A stretch of 64,000 nt of DNA, from the NCBI GenBank assembly GCA_958496175.1, contig OY292278.1, positions 20,832,001 to 20,896,000 of the forward strand, in the 5' to 3' direction. The translations under genes were made by a program, and so were the position numbers. The notes under the pieces were generated by a model. It searched no databases. It was not told the origin of the DNA and saw only the letters and a program-made list of their open reading frames with translations. Positions 1-10,509 of this stretch are shown one piece after another (the first letter of the stretch is position 1; the number at the start of each line of letters is the position of its first letter). Source of the stretch: Sisyra terminalis. Lineage: Eukaryota > Arthropoda > Insecta > Neuroptera > Sisyridae.

Positions 1-460
1 ATCGTCAATGTTTCACGGACGATATGATATGTGGCACCGTCCTGCTGAAACCACATACCGTCAAGATCAATAGCTTCCAAATGAGACATAAAAAACTGTT
101 ATCATATCACGATAACGTTCCCCATTCACCGTTACTGCATTACCTTCATCGTTTTTGAAAAAAAATGGTGCAATTATTCCTCTAGACCATAATGCACACC
201 ATAAAGTGACCCGTTGTGGATGCATTGCTTTCTGATGAATCATTCGTGAATTTTCTAAGCCCTAAATGCGACAGTCTTGCCTATTCACGCAGCCATCGAA
301 GTGAAAATGGTCTCATTACTGAAAATGATTTTATTTGCAAAGTCAGCAGGATGCTCAAGGATCCAATTGGTGAATTCTCTTCGCTGTTGATGGTCAACTA
401 TTTCATGTTTACTAACTCCCATCTATCTACTTTCGATTTGTCAGGTCATCATCATGTGGC
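1..460 (-). pseudogene. Tc1/mariner-superfamily transposase remnant, cut by the window edge
   Basis: Cut-and-paste transposase fragment read right to left. It is recognised from conserved blocks: a block starting RREFTNWILEHPADF, then KIIFSNETIF, then HPQRVTLWCALWSRGIIAPFF, then NAVTVNGERYRDMIT, then WFQQDGATYHIVRE, which normally surrounds the second catalytic aspartate. The first catalytic position, usually FSDE in this family, reads FSNE, so an aspartate has become asparagine. The blocks lie in different frames with stop codons between them, so the copy is dead. The C-terminal part and one terminal repeat lie beyond the left edge, and the N-terminal DNA-binding part is not recognisable. 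The family call is strong; the subfamily is not resolved. Confidence 0.85.
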
Positions 461-1555
461 ATTATGACTGTTAAACATGGCGCGCAATTCAAATCTTGCG
501 CTTTTATTGAAACACCCTTTACTAGTTGAATTTTCGTTTATACGTCAACCGAAAAGAATTTGGAGTTTTCTAACAATTACTAGTTTTCCTTAAATGATAT
601 TCCAAAACCAATGCAAGTACAACGTAGATGCTGGTTTGTAGAGGATTATACCGAAAAAAATTTATCCCTAGCTCAATCCGAAGGATAGATATGACACTTT
701 TTGTAAATTTCATTACAAAATTATAGATAATTCTATTATAGAAGCGATAAAATTTCAAATACATATTATACATATAGGTTTATTATACATATTAAGGACA
801 TCGTAAATACAAATCAACATAATGACTGCAAAATTTGAGAACCGTAATGTAGAAATATAAAATGCGTTTAAGATTAACTTAATGCTGATTTGTATTAAAA
901 TAGTTCTGTACACAAATTTACCTTCGAAAATCTTTAAGGAACTTACTGACCTGTTAAGTAGTTCATCCTATTCCTTTGCATCCCTTCGAAGTGCTCAAAA
1001 ATCTGGACGTCTCTCATCAAATCAAACATTACAATCCTAACTAATAGGGGTGGATAAATAATGATTCAAATTCATCTACTAGAATAATTTTAAGAGTAAA
1101 TTCATTCATCAATAGGTCATTCAGTTCAATAAGTTTATATAAGGGTTGTCCTAATTTCTTGCCAAAAAGAATTGAAGCGTCAAATTCGTCCTAATAAGGT
1201 AGCGATTTTTCATCCCCTTTATTCAATCAACTATCTGATTGATGATGAAATTTCAATAAAGCTTTAGCCAATATTTTGATAAGAAATATATTTTGGTATA
1301 TATATGGTTTAGATTAAATCACAGAATAGAAAGGTTTTCGGAAGCAAAACTGAAAAGTTGAACTTTTTGTTAAACGTTTCAATTGTTGTATTAATTTTAT
1401 CAAGTTTAACAAATTCAATGCATATAATGCTAAGGTTGTCAAATTTGTCGATAAAAACGCCTCGGGGTCGATTAAGAGTCGAAGAAAAAACAGTTCTTAA
1501 TATGCAAATAAAGCATGGCTAACCTCGTATGAAATTTTTTTCAATGTTGTAGTAG
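461..1555. other. AT-rich stretch with no recognised gene
   Basis: No convincing coding blocks, inverted repeats or tandem repeats are seen. The right part may hold more decayed Penelope sequence leading into the next feature, but no motif supports that. Confidence 0.4.
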
Positions 1556-1559
1556 TAAA

Positions 1560-2245
1560 CTGTAGTCTTTTAACTCTTCTAGCATTCTTCAAACTCCACC
1601 CAAAGAAAACCAAAAATATATAAAATCAAATTTCAATAATATATTTAGTTTTAAAATCGCCAACTTCCTAAAGAAAAATAACTTCCATATTGAGTTTTTA
1701 ACAAACAACAACATGATGGATATTCTTAAACCATTGGAGAACAACTAAATTACAACGAAACAGAAAACTGGAATATATAAAATTAAATGTGGTTCCTGTG
1801 AAAAATTCTACATTGCCCAAACTGGTAGATGTTTTGTAACAAGATACAAGGAACATAGACTCAAGAAACCTACTTCAACAACAACTTAAAATTTTAGAAA
1901 ACACCGTTATGACGAAAATCATCAATGCTTAAATTTCGAAACAAATTTTAAGCCACTACATATATGCAAGAAAGTATCACATATGAACACCCTGGAAGAA
2001 TATGAAATGTACAAAGCTCAGAAACTAGATCCAAATAACATTCTTAACGACAAATTATTTAAAACAAACAACCTATATGAAATTTGTTTACGACTGACAA
2101 AATAATCATTACCTGAGGATGGCAGCCAAAAACTGTTGAAACGCGTCGATATAAAGAAGAAATTGAGTCATAAGACATATAGTATTATTCATTAATTTAT
2201 TAATTGTGACTCGGAAATAAAAACATTATTTATCAATGTAAGACT
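1560..2245 (+). mobile_element. Penelope-like retroelement, 3' part with GIY-YIG endonuclease remnant
   Basis: This is the end of a Penelope-like element. Shortly before the nuclease, FKIANFLKKNNFHIEFLTNN resembles the linker after the reverse transcriptase. Then GIYKIKCGSCEKFYIAQTGR (from about 1773) is the GIY-YIG nuclease start, with YIG degraded to YIA, followed by TRYKEHRLKK. Downstream blocks such as LHICKKVSHMNTLEEYEMYK and LNDKLFKTNNLYEI complete the domain. A stop interrupts the domain after KKPTSTTT and a second ends the frame near 2102. The nuclease would nick target DNA for target-primed reverse transcription. A hammerhead-like motif and an AT-rich tail follow the coding part. The reverse transcriptase core is missing or unrecognisable, so this is a 5'-truncated dead copy. 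Confidence 0.85.
2108..2152 (+). ncRNA. Hammerhead-ribozyme-like motif at the Penelope 3' end (family A, copy 1)
   Basis: Core box CTGAGGA starts at 2113. One unpaired T follows, then GGCAG pairs with CTGTT (stem II), then GAAA at 2138-2141, a self-complementary CGCG (stem III) and TC as the cleavage site. Stem I should form between ATTAC before the core and GATAT after the cleavage site, but two of its five pairs are lost here. The copy near 6.0 kb keeps all five. Known: Penelope-like elements carry hammerheads. Inferred: this copy was one. Confidence 0.6.
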
Positions 2246-2398
2246 GTAGTCTATCTACTCTTGAGTGAATAACTGAATCAAACGAAGCAAGTAAAATGCC
2301 AGCGCTTATTAGTGTAGAGTAGCGCCAATTGGTACTCAACTTACAACTGTTGAGTTAGTTACTATAAAAACGATGCTCTCTCAAATGGAGCTTCATAC

Positions 2399-3218
2399 TA
2401 GGGTGTTTTTTTTTTGGGACTATTTTTTTTTGCTCCCATACCGAAATTTTGTTGGAAATACTTCAAAAAAATTTCCCTGAAAGTTTGAGCTCTTAATATT
2501 GATATTAAGTACTCGCTCACAGCGTGTGAATATGTTCCATTTAAAATACACGTAAGCTTTGATTTTTTTTTTTAAATTTTTATAGCTCAGCGACATTTTA
2601 TGGTATCGCCTCGCTCAAAGTTGGGATTTTTTTACAATTGTATGCTCTACAAAAGTGTCTATTGCAGCAAAATCGAAATTTACACGGGCGAGGTAGTACG
2701 GGTCACTAAACCTAGATTTTTCATAGATTTCTCGTTTTTCTCTCAGTTACTCATGAATTACAAGACCTACAGAAAAAATGTAAATAGCAAGTTTATAGGA
2801 AATTTAATTTCCTACAAAAAAGTTCCAGAAAACCAAATTTTTAAGATTGATATTTCTCGAGATATTGAGCCTTGAATTTCTCTTACTATAAAATTTTTAC
2901 GGATTATTGAGTAAAATTTAAGAAAATATTGATTTTTTATTCCTTATTAAAAATAGGCACTTTTGTAGAGCATACAATTGTAAAAAAATCCCGACTGAGC
3001 GAGGCGATACCATAAAATGCCGCTGAGTTATAAAAATTTAAAAAAAAAATCAAAGTTTACGTGTATTTTAAATGGAAAATATTCACACGCTGTGAGCGAG
3101 TACTTAATATTAATATTAAGAGCTCAAACTTTCAGGGAAATTTTTTTGAAGTAATTCCAACAAAATTTCGGCATGGGAGCAAAAAAAAAGAAATAGTCCC
3201 AAAAAAAAAATCACCCTA
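2399..3218. mobile_element. Palindromic hAT-like MITE with 8-bp target duplication
   Basis: Non-autonomous foldback element. It begins TAGGGTG and ends CACCCTA, and nearly the whole left half is repeated inverted in the right half. Exact 8-bp copies of CTTCATAC flank it at 2391-2398 and 3219-3226. The 8-bp duplication and TAGGG terminus fit hAT elements, which would be mobilised in trans by a hAT transposase. Small open frames inside it are shadows of the hairpin. The centre carries TGCTCTACAAAAG on both arms. A sister copy lies at 16.5 kb. Confidence 0.9.
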
Positions 3219-3226
3219 CTTCATAC

Positions 3227-5185
3227 ATCACACAAAATTTTTCTTATTTCCATTTCTCACCATATGATTGATCTATCCATATAAACAGATCATTATTTTA
3301 GCTAAATTCTTAACATGCAAAGATAGAAAGAAAATGGTGAAAATCTTTCCAGTAGGTTTTGTTAAATCATTTCTTTTCATACAGATTTACATTTGATTTT
3401 AGGTTTATTACCAAAAACATTTTTATATCAACGTATAAAATAATTTGAATATAATCATTAATTTTATTTTTTACCCCCCTTTCCAGAGCCCCCGGTTCTT
3501 TTAAGCAAAAGTATATGCTGTTATATGCTAGACTACCTCAAACGATAAATCTTACTGTCAGCCAGCGCCCTATTTCCAAAATCCATTTTATTCCATATTT
3601 TCAATTTTTGTTTGATTTCCTTTTTCCGAGATTTTGTTTAATTCAAATATTTGATTTATTCGAAAACAAAACGGTGTCGTTGACGTCTCCCCCGCCTCGA
3701 TTTTCCAACTTCTTTCTTTCGCGAAAAGAAAGAAGTGCCATATATTTATCATTTTTTTTATCATTGCACATCGAAGCGTGTGGAAAATTTTTGTTCGCAA
3801 CCATGAAAATTCAATATGTTTCAATATAAATTTAAATTTTTCAATATTACACCGATATCTCAATGCGAAGAATAATAGGTAAAAATCGGCACGACACGAG
3901 CGATGAAATGGGAAAAACGTTAGGTGCCTATACGGAAAACGAGCGAGGAATCGTCGAAATATTTCGTTTTACTAAATAATTTATTTCATTTTTATTTCAC
4001 GTAAATACTTTTCTTTTTTCCCTCGTATTTTTTATCATTTCTCTTTTAAAAAAATGCGCCAGAAATAGAGTTTTTGTTTGTTTTTATTTTGACGCTTTTT
4101 TTCTCCGATATCAATTTTTTTGCGTTCGACGGGAACGAAACGGGAAGAAGCTTTAAATAAATATAAATCAATGTGATTGATACGGGAGCACAAGAGATAT
4201 TCAGTCAATAGACATGTTTATATTTATTCAGCCACCCCCATGCTGAAATTAAGGGATGCGATGATTGGTAATGGTAGCGCAAAAACTCGAACGCTTGAAA
4301 GCTCGAAAGCTCAGATATAAAACACACGATCATAAGTTTATTAGATTGGAAAATATTAAATAATAAGGAATCATAAAAGCAAAAATTCTTGAAGATGATT
4401 AGGGATGATAGATTTCAAGAGTGGGAAAATAAAATCAAATGAATCAACCCCATCAGCTGCGTCTCGATATTTTTTGTTGCTTCTTATTCAATTACTTAAT
4501 AAAATATCTTTTAGAGGTTTCATTATGAAATATTTATAAGAGGGATATTTTTATATTTACCTTCATTTGTAAAAGTCAAGGTAAGATCATAAATTTTTCT
4601 ACCAACCACAAATTTTAAGTGTTTTCTTTTCTTATGATAAAATTTGATGCTGGGATTTTACGTTTTAATAACATTGAATAAACAATATTGAAGAAAATTC
4701 CATAAATCTGAAAGATTTTTGAAGCTTTCAATCCTCAAAATAATCGGTGTATTGAATGAATAAAATATCAATAACAATATTTTCGAAACCTTAAAACTTT
4801 TATGAGCATTTCATATTTTTTTATTGATTAATTGCACTTACTTACGATTTTCTCTCCTGTCATTCAAATTTCTTAAGATATATTAATAATTTTCATTTCT
4901 CTAAAATAGTAAACCAATTTTAAGGAAAAAGGAAAAGTTGTTTGAGGAAAAAATGTATTAGATTATTTTGGTAGAAAATTCAAAAAGTTTAAATAGTAAT
5001 ATTTTTTTTTAGTTTAAAGAAAAATAGATCAGTTTTTTACAAAAATAAATTTTTAAACTTTGAAAAATAGACACCCGAAATCTACTTTTGATTTTACTTC
5101 AAGGAAATGACCAATAAGACTTTCAGTTGTAGCCTGAGCTTTGTCTATGAGAAAGGTGTTTATAATTTCATTGCTTTGTTAATTA
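3227..5185. other. No recognised gene; small GC-richer tract near 3.88-3.97 kb
   Basis: Mostly AT-rich single-copy-looking DNA. Open frames on both strands near 3515-3863 overlap each other, lack recognisable domains and look like chance. A short tract near 3880-3970 is more GC-rich and free of visible repeats. Confidence 0.4.
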
Positions 5186-5193
5186 CTAGGAAT

Positions 5194-5833
5194 TAGTACC
5201 CGACCGAACTTTCGGTTTCAGTTTCGGCCTAGTTTTGGTTTCGGCTATCGTCAACCCGAAACTACGGCTGAAATCGAAATTGAGTTCGTGAGATAAAAGT
5301 GTTAAAAAATTATTGTTTTTCACTTATTATTTGATTCTTCAATTATGAATATTGATAACTATCAGTTCATTGATATTTTTTTTCAGTTCGAATGAAAACT
5401 GATCAAAGTTTAGAAGAAATTACTTTGTTTTTAAGATATAAGAAAGAGTATTTTCTATTTTATGTATCTAAACATATGAGATGAAAAGTAATTTTATTTA
5501 TAACTTTTCTTAATTATTTTAAGTTATCCGTAACTAATATTAAAATGAAATATTAGGTGTATTTCTCTCAAATTCACCTCTTCTTTCTGCATAAATAATT
5601 TATTTGAAATAATAAGTGACAATAATATCTTATGTTAATTAATTAGCTCAAATATTAGGGACTAAAGGATTAATGAATACGTCTAGGATTTAAAAACAAA
5701 GACACCAATTGTGATTAACTTTTATTTTACGAAAACATTATTTTATATGGAAGTTTCGATTTCGGCCGAAACTGAGACTGATGCCGAAGGTCGGTTTCGG
5801 TTTCGGCCTTAAACTAGTTTCAGTCGGACACTA
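5194..5833. mobile_element. hAT-type MITE with CCGAAAC-rich ends
   Basis: The left end TAGTACCCGACCGAAC and right end GTCGGACACTA are imperfect terminal inverted repeats, and both subterminal regions are packed with GGTTTCGG/CCGAAAC motifs that look like transposase binding sites. Exact 8-bp copies of CTAGGAAT flank it at 5186-5193 and 5834-5841. The interior is AT-rich with no transposase remnant. Confidence 0.9.
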
Positions 5834-5934
5834 CTAGGAATGTTATACCGAATCAATTTTTTATTTAGATTCCTGACTAAAATTTTTGCTCAACTTCGTT
5901 GAAGTGTTATAAGGACCTTATCGAGTGGAAATAA

Positions 5935-6085
5935 GGTTAACCTTAAACAATCTATAAGAAATTTGTTTACAACTAACAAAAAAATCATTACCTGACGATG
6001 ACAGCTAAAAACTGTTGAAACGCGTTGTAATAAAGAAAAAATTGAGTCATAGGACATATATTATTTTTCATTAATTTACTTTCTG
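5935..6085 (+). mobile_element. Penelope-like element, isolated 3' tail
   Basis: The stretch matches the tail of the element at 1560-2245 from the last coding residues through the hammerhead-like motif to TTGAGTCATAGGACATAT. None of the upstream endonuclease is present, so this is a very short 5'-truncated insertion. Confidence 0.75.
5987..6031 (+). ncRNA. Hammerhead-ribozyme-like motif (family A, best-preserved copy)
   Basis: ATTAC at 5987-5991 is complementary to GTAAT at 6027-6031, giving a 5-bp stem I. The core box CTGACGA starts at 5992, one T is unpaired, and GACAG pairs with CTGTT (stem II, with a G-U pair). GAAA is at 6017-6020, the short stem III is CGCG, and the cleavage dinucleotide is TT where the other copies have TC. 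All hammerhead parts are in order except the extra T before stem II. Confidence 0.65.
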
Positions 6086-7555
6086 TTTTTTATTAGTCAC
6101 TACATGTAATTTATCTTTGTATATCCGTACTCTTAGGGCAGGTATTTTCACATCTAGATAGTGATCTAATACATCTTCTGGATAAAAATTTTCTTTTAAG
6201 ATTAGAGTAAGCATACCGTTAAGAATAGTGATAGGCAGGCTGTGATGTGCAGGCTTAATGTGTAATTTATTTAACAGATAATTTTGTATCTTTTAAGGGT
6301 ATAATATATTTTATCCATCTATCCATGAGTGAAAACATCATTAGGAAGTAAAAATTTTCTTTGTATAGAAACACGAATAAATTTTTTGAAAAAAACAGTT
6401 TTTCCTGAATTATCCTTGAATGTAATGATTAAACATCCTAAGCTCAGGAAAAAACTCTACTCCTACTTTTGTTGCGTCAAACTACTCGTGAGAGATCCTG
6501 CGTCCTATAAAAAATGAAACGAAAATAAGAATTCCAAATTAAATATTTAAATTATTTCAAGTTAATAAAACACAGGAAAATAAAAGTGAAGATAAATTTA
6601 CTTTTATAGATGTCAATTTTTTTTTAGTTTACCCTCTAAATTTTTTCTACTGACTCCAAAAGAGTCGTAAACCTAATTTTACGAGAGTTCAGCAAGTAGA
6701 ATAAGTTCCTTGTCAGTGTTTCTATCTATACGAAAATAGTAAAATAAAATAGACCTTTTTTTTCGTAGTTTGATTTGAATGTTGAAAATTATTAATCTTA
6801 ACAATTTCCTTCCGAAATTAACTATAATTGAAAGTTATATAATTTCAGTAGTTTCTTTTAAACTTATTCCATTAAAGGTATAATTTTAGAAATTTAAATT
6901 AATTATAGTACTTAACTTCACGCAAAAAAGTCAATATTTATTTAAAACAAATGTGTAGTCTCTCACAACTCCAACTGCTCGCATTTTTCAAATCATAATT
7001 AATTGCAACAATTATTCAATTTTCTGTTCTTTTTTTCATAACCAAAATTCAAGAGAATTTTCATTTTTAAACTCGAGGTTTCGAGTCTGTCATGTTAATT
7101 TGTTGGAAAGAAGTGAACCGAAAATCGCCGACAAACTAAAATGTGTAAAAATATTTTTAACCCTTCCACTGCGTGCAGTGAAACATTAAAAAGATTAGTC
7201 GGCATTATAAAGCAATTGAGTGAACCAGAAAAAGTTTCAACTAAATTTTATGACTTTCAATCTTCCAAATAATATCGACGGAAACGAAAAAAAAAACGAA
7301 TTTGACTTGCAAAACTTTTAAAGCGTAATTTATACCTCCGGTCACGCAATAAGAAAAATTTGGTAAATACATGAGCATTTTTTTCTTTAAACTGAAGAAA
7401 ACTTCAGTGAATTTTTGGAATATTTCAACGATTGAAAATAAATCGTTTGATGATAACAAAATGAGGACAAAGTTAAAATTTGTTGATGATGAAATTATCA
7501 AAAGCTTTTTGCTGACGCTGATTCTTTGAAAGAAGTCTACAACTTTTGTCCAAAC
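6086..7555. other. No recognised gene or repeat
   Basis: AT-rich DNA. A plus-strand frame of 62 codons at 6329-6517 and a minus-strand frame of 86 codons at 7241-7501 show no recognisable domain and are probably chance. Confidence 0.4.
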
Positions 7556-7560
7556 TATTG

Positions 7561-8583
7561 GTCCTTAACCGGTCTTTTTCCTCCCATAAGCGATTGTATA
7601 CAAACAAATACCAAACTATGAATTGAGTTTGGCGTCTTTGCTATAAGAAAAACGGATTTTTATTGGTTACGAGAATAATGGGAATGAGTTGTACGAATAT
7701 ATCTAAATCTCAATTTATCACCGGCTGGGATCTTCAGGAAATTATTTTAAAGGAAACCCTAAGTTTAGGGGATCGTTTATCATTACTATTGCAGTTTTGA
7801 GATCTAAAATTTTCATTCTAATCTATAAGTTCTTTATTGTTGTTTGTCATCGTTTTATAACTGCTTTAATTTTTGGCAACACTAGGGTTCATAAAAATCC
7901 GTAAATTGATAACAAATTAAAGGAAAGCCTTTTAGTCACCACTTTCAAACTCAGGACGTATAAGTTTCGTAGTGGTCCCCATTTATTTTTTAAATCCTTG
8001 ATTTATCATAGAATTGGAACTTCGGCACAAGGGGTAATTTTAATTCTTACTTAAACTCTAATGTTTACTATCAGTCCTTAACCGGTCTTTTTCCTCCCCT
8101 AAGTGATTGTATACAAACAAATACCAACCTATGAATTGAGTTTAGCGTCTTTGGTATAAGAAAAACGGATTTTTATTGGTTACGAGAATAATGGGAATGA
8201 GTTATACGAGTATATCTAAGTCTCAGATTATCACCGGCTGGGATCTTCAGCAAATTTTTTTACAGGAAACCCTAAATTTAGGAGGTTATTTATCATTACT
8301 GTTGAAGTTTTGAGATTTAACATTTCCATTCTTATCTATTTAAAGCTTTTTATTGTTGTTCGTCATCGTTTTATAACTGCTTAAACCTTTAGCAACACTA
8401 GGGTTCATAAAAATCCGTAAATTAATAAAAAATTAAAAGAAAACTTTTTCATTACAACATTCAAACTCTGGACCTATTAGTTTCATAGTGGTCACCATTT
8501 ATTTTTTAAATCCTTGATTAATCCTAGAATTAAAACTTCGGTACAAACGGTTATTTTAATCCTTGTTTAAACTCTAATGTTTA
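7561..8583. repeat. 513-bp tandem duplication
   Basis: The unit starting GTCCTTAACCGGTC at 7561 recurs at 8074, and the two units align along their length with scattered substitutions. Each contains a block near CGTTTTATAACTGC and ACTAGGGTTCATAAAAATCC that resembles the 3' part of the tRNA-derived SINE found at 40-55 kb. The ancestral unit may therefore have held a diverged SINE. The mismatches show the duplication is not recent. Confidence 0.85.
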
Positions 8584-9095
8584 AGACAATTAAGGAATGC
8601 TTTTGCATTACCAACATGCTAACGTAATTTTTCTTTCATGAGAAAAATTTTTAATTCATTATTTAAAAATGAGTTTTTATAGGTAAATACAAACAAATTT
8701 TTGTCATTTTATGTTTGATTTTTTTAATTGATTCCAACGTAAAAGATGTTTGAGTATGTATCCTTGTAATATTACTTTAAATTTACAGTGCAGATGAGTA
8801 GAGGCAAACTTCTAAAGGCTAAAAATTTCTTTGATTCGTAGTCAATGCTGACCCCTTAAAAATTCTTTCTATCTCTAAAAATCATTCTTTCAAAAATCGC
8901 GTTTCTAGTCTTATAAGAATTGCTACTCATCATCATTCCATTCCATGCAGTCCATCCAAAAAATCAAATGTACACAACAGTGAAATTTGTTGTAATGATA
9001 AGTGCTACTATATTTATAGTATGCACTATACCAAAACCGATAAATCGCTTGCAAGTCTTGCAAAACGGAATGGCTGTATGTAGAAACTCTAAAAC
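8584..9095. other. No recognised gene
   Basis: AT-rich DNA left of a hAT remnant. The 67-codon minus-strand frame at 8923-9126 overlaps the hAT end and has no recognisable domain. Confidence 0.35.
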
Positions 9096-9350
9096 TTGAT
9101 TTTCCTACGTGGAGTGTATACCCCACGGGAGACTCATATTTTGTTATTAAGGGGGCAATTCAAAAATATATTGGAATTAATCAGAAATGTTGACATTTTT
9201 TAGGTTTTAACTTTGTTTTTGTATTAACTTTCGTTATCGCTAGGTACCGTCACGAGTGATGGTTTTGTACGGTGTTTTGTTCAACAATTGTCTAGTGATT
9301 TCTTCCTAAAAGAATGAGATTCCATTTAAGTTTCTTGTATAAAAAATCAA
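9096..9350. mobile_element. hAT remnant, left part, interrupted by a jockey insertion
   Basis: The block TTCCTACGTGGAGTGTAT followed by CCCCACGGG resembles the end of the hAT element at 55509-57034. Further right, GTTTTAACTTTGTTTTTG and the CACGAGTGATGG region match 56.76-56.90 kb of that element. Its sequence resumes after the LINE near 10510, but the right terminus cannot be placed. No target duplication was found for this copy. Confidence 0.6.
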
Positions 9351-9362
9351 TTTTTGGATATT

Positions 9363-10497
9363 TTTTTTTTTATTTTCAAATAAATTGCACAATCTGCATA
9401 GGGTTGCAATAAGTGCATTCAATCCATACACAATCACATGTAAGCACTAGTCCCAGTAGATTAGTGCTGTATAAGTACAAAGATTTTTAACAATCAATAG
9501 CAACAATAACAATAATAGTAATTCTTATAGCAATAACAACAATCATAAAAACAATTAACAGTAGCAATAAGAATGATAATAATAGTCTATAATAACAATA
9601 TCAATGCTAAGAATAATGTGAAACATTAATAAATAAGTAATATATAAAAATAAAGCTATATAACAAGAAATAATAATTTGGCAATAAATAGTTTATAGAA
9701 ATATTTGTTTAGTTACAAAATCTATCAGGCAAATCTAATACATTCCATTTTTGTAACCTTCTTATCATCTCACTGTTGTCCAATAAGTTTATTGCGAGGT
9801 GGTTGGAATGATCGTCTAGTTTTGTCAGAGATTTTTTACTAAACCTTTACATTTCCTCTTTTACAGATGGCATTTCTGTATCTTCATGTATTTTTTTATT
9901 GTTTACATACCATGGAGCACCGATTATTTGTCGTAGGGTCCTTGATTGAAATCTTTGTAGGATTTCAATGTTGGAGTTGGATGCAGTACCCCACAACTGT
10001 ATCCCATATGTCCATATGGGCTTGAGGATGGCCTTGTACAGAAGAAGTTTGTTTTCTGTTGATAATGGTGCATTAGATGCCATTAGCCAGTACATTTTTC
10101 TGAATTTTTTATTTAAATATTCTCGAGTTTTTTTGATTTGCACAGTCCATGTAAGTTTTTGATCTAAGTGCATTCCGAGATATTTTACCGTGCTCTTTTA
10201 CGGTAGTTCTATGCCTTCCATTGTAACCGGTGGACATATATTTCTGCGCAGTGTAAACATTATATGTGTAGATTTTGCGTTGTTTATTTTTATTTTCCAC
10301 TTTTTTGCCCATTTTTCTACTTTGCCCAGGTTATTTTGGAGCTTTAACGAAGCTTCATTGGGTTCATCTGCTGCGGTTACGATGGCTGTGTCATCAGCAA
10401 ATGTCGCCACTAATGCATCTGTTGTATTTGGCATATGGGCTGTGTAAAGGGAATACAACAGAGCTCCCAGTACGCTACCTTGGGGAACCCCGGCTGG
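9363..10497 (-). mobile_element. 5'-truncated jockey-type LINE insertion with 12-bp target duplication
   Basis: A clean non-LTR retrotransposon insertion. TTTTTGGATATT flanks it at 9351-9362 and 10498-10509, and the poly-A tail appears as a T run beginning at about 9361 next to the left copy. The 3' untranslated region holds a CAA/ATA-rich stretch at about 9486-9620. The element starts abruptly within the reverse transcriptase, as expected for truncated target-primed reverse transcription. A 53-bp relative with the same 3' end lies at 55370. Confidence 0.92.
9847..10497 (-). pseudogene. Jockey-type reverse transcriptase, C-terminal half
   Basis: Copies element RNA into DNA at a nicked target. 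The frame opens at the truncation with KPAGVPQGSVLGALLYSLY, the conserved motif before the catalytic block. It continues through ATFADDTAIVTAADEP, where FADD is the polymerase active-site aspartate pair, and ends in the thumb and C-terminal region (YKAILKPIWTYGIQLWGTAS, then RQIIGAPWYVNN). A single in-frame TAA near 10198 follows GIELP and precedes KSTVKYLGMHLDQ; otherwise the frame stays open, so this is one of the youngest coding remnants here. The 5' half of the reverse transcriptase, the endonuclease and ORF1 are absent. Confidence 0.92.
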
Positions 10498-10509
10498 TTT
10501 TTGGATATT

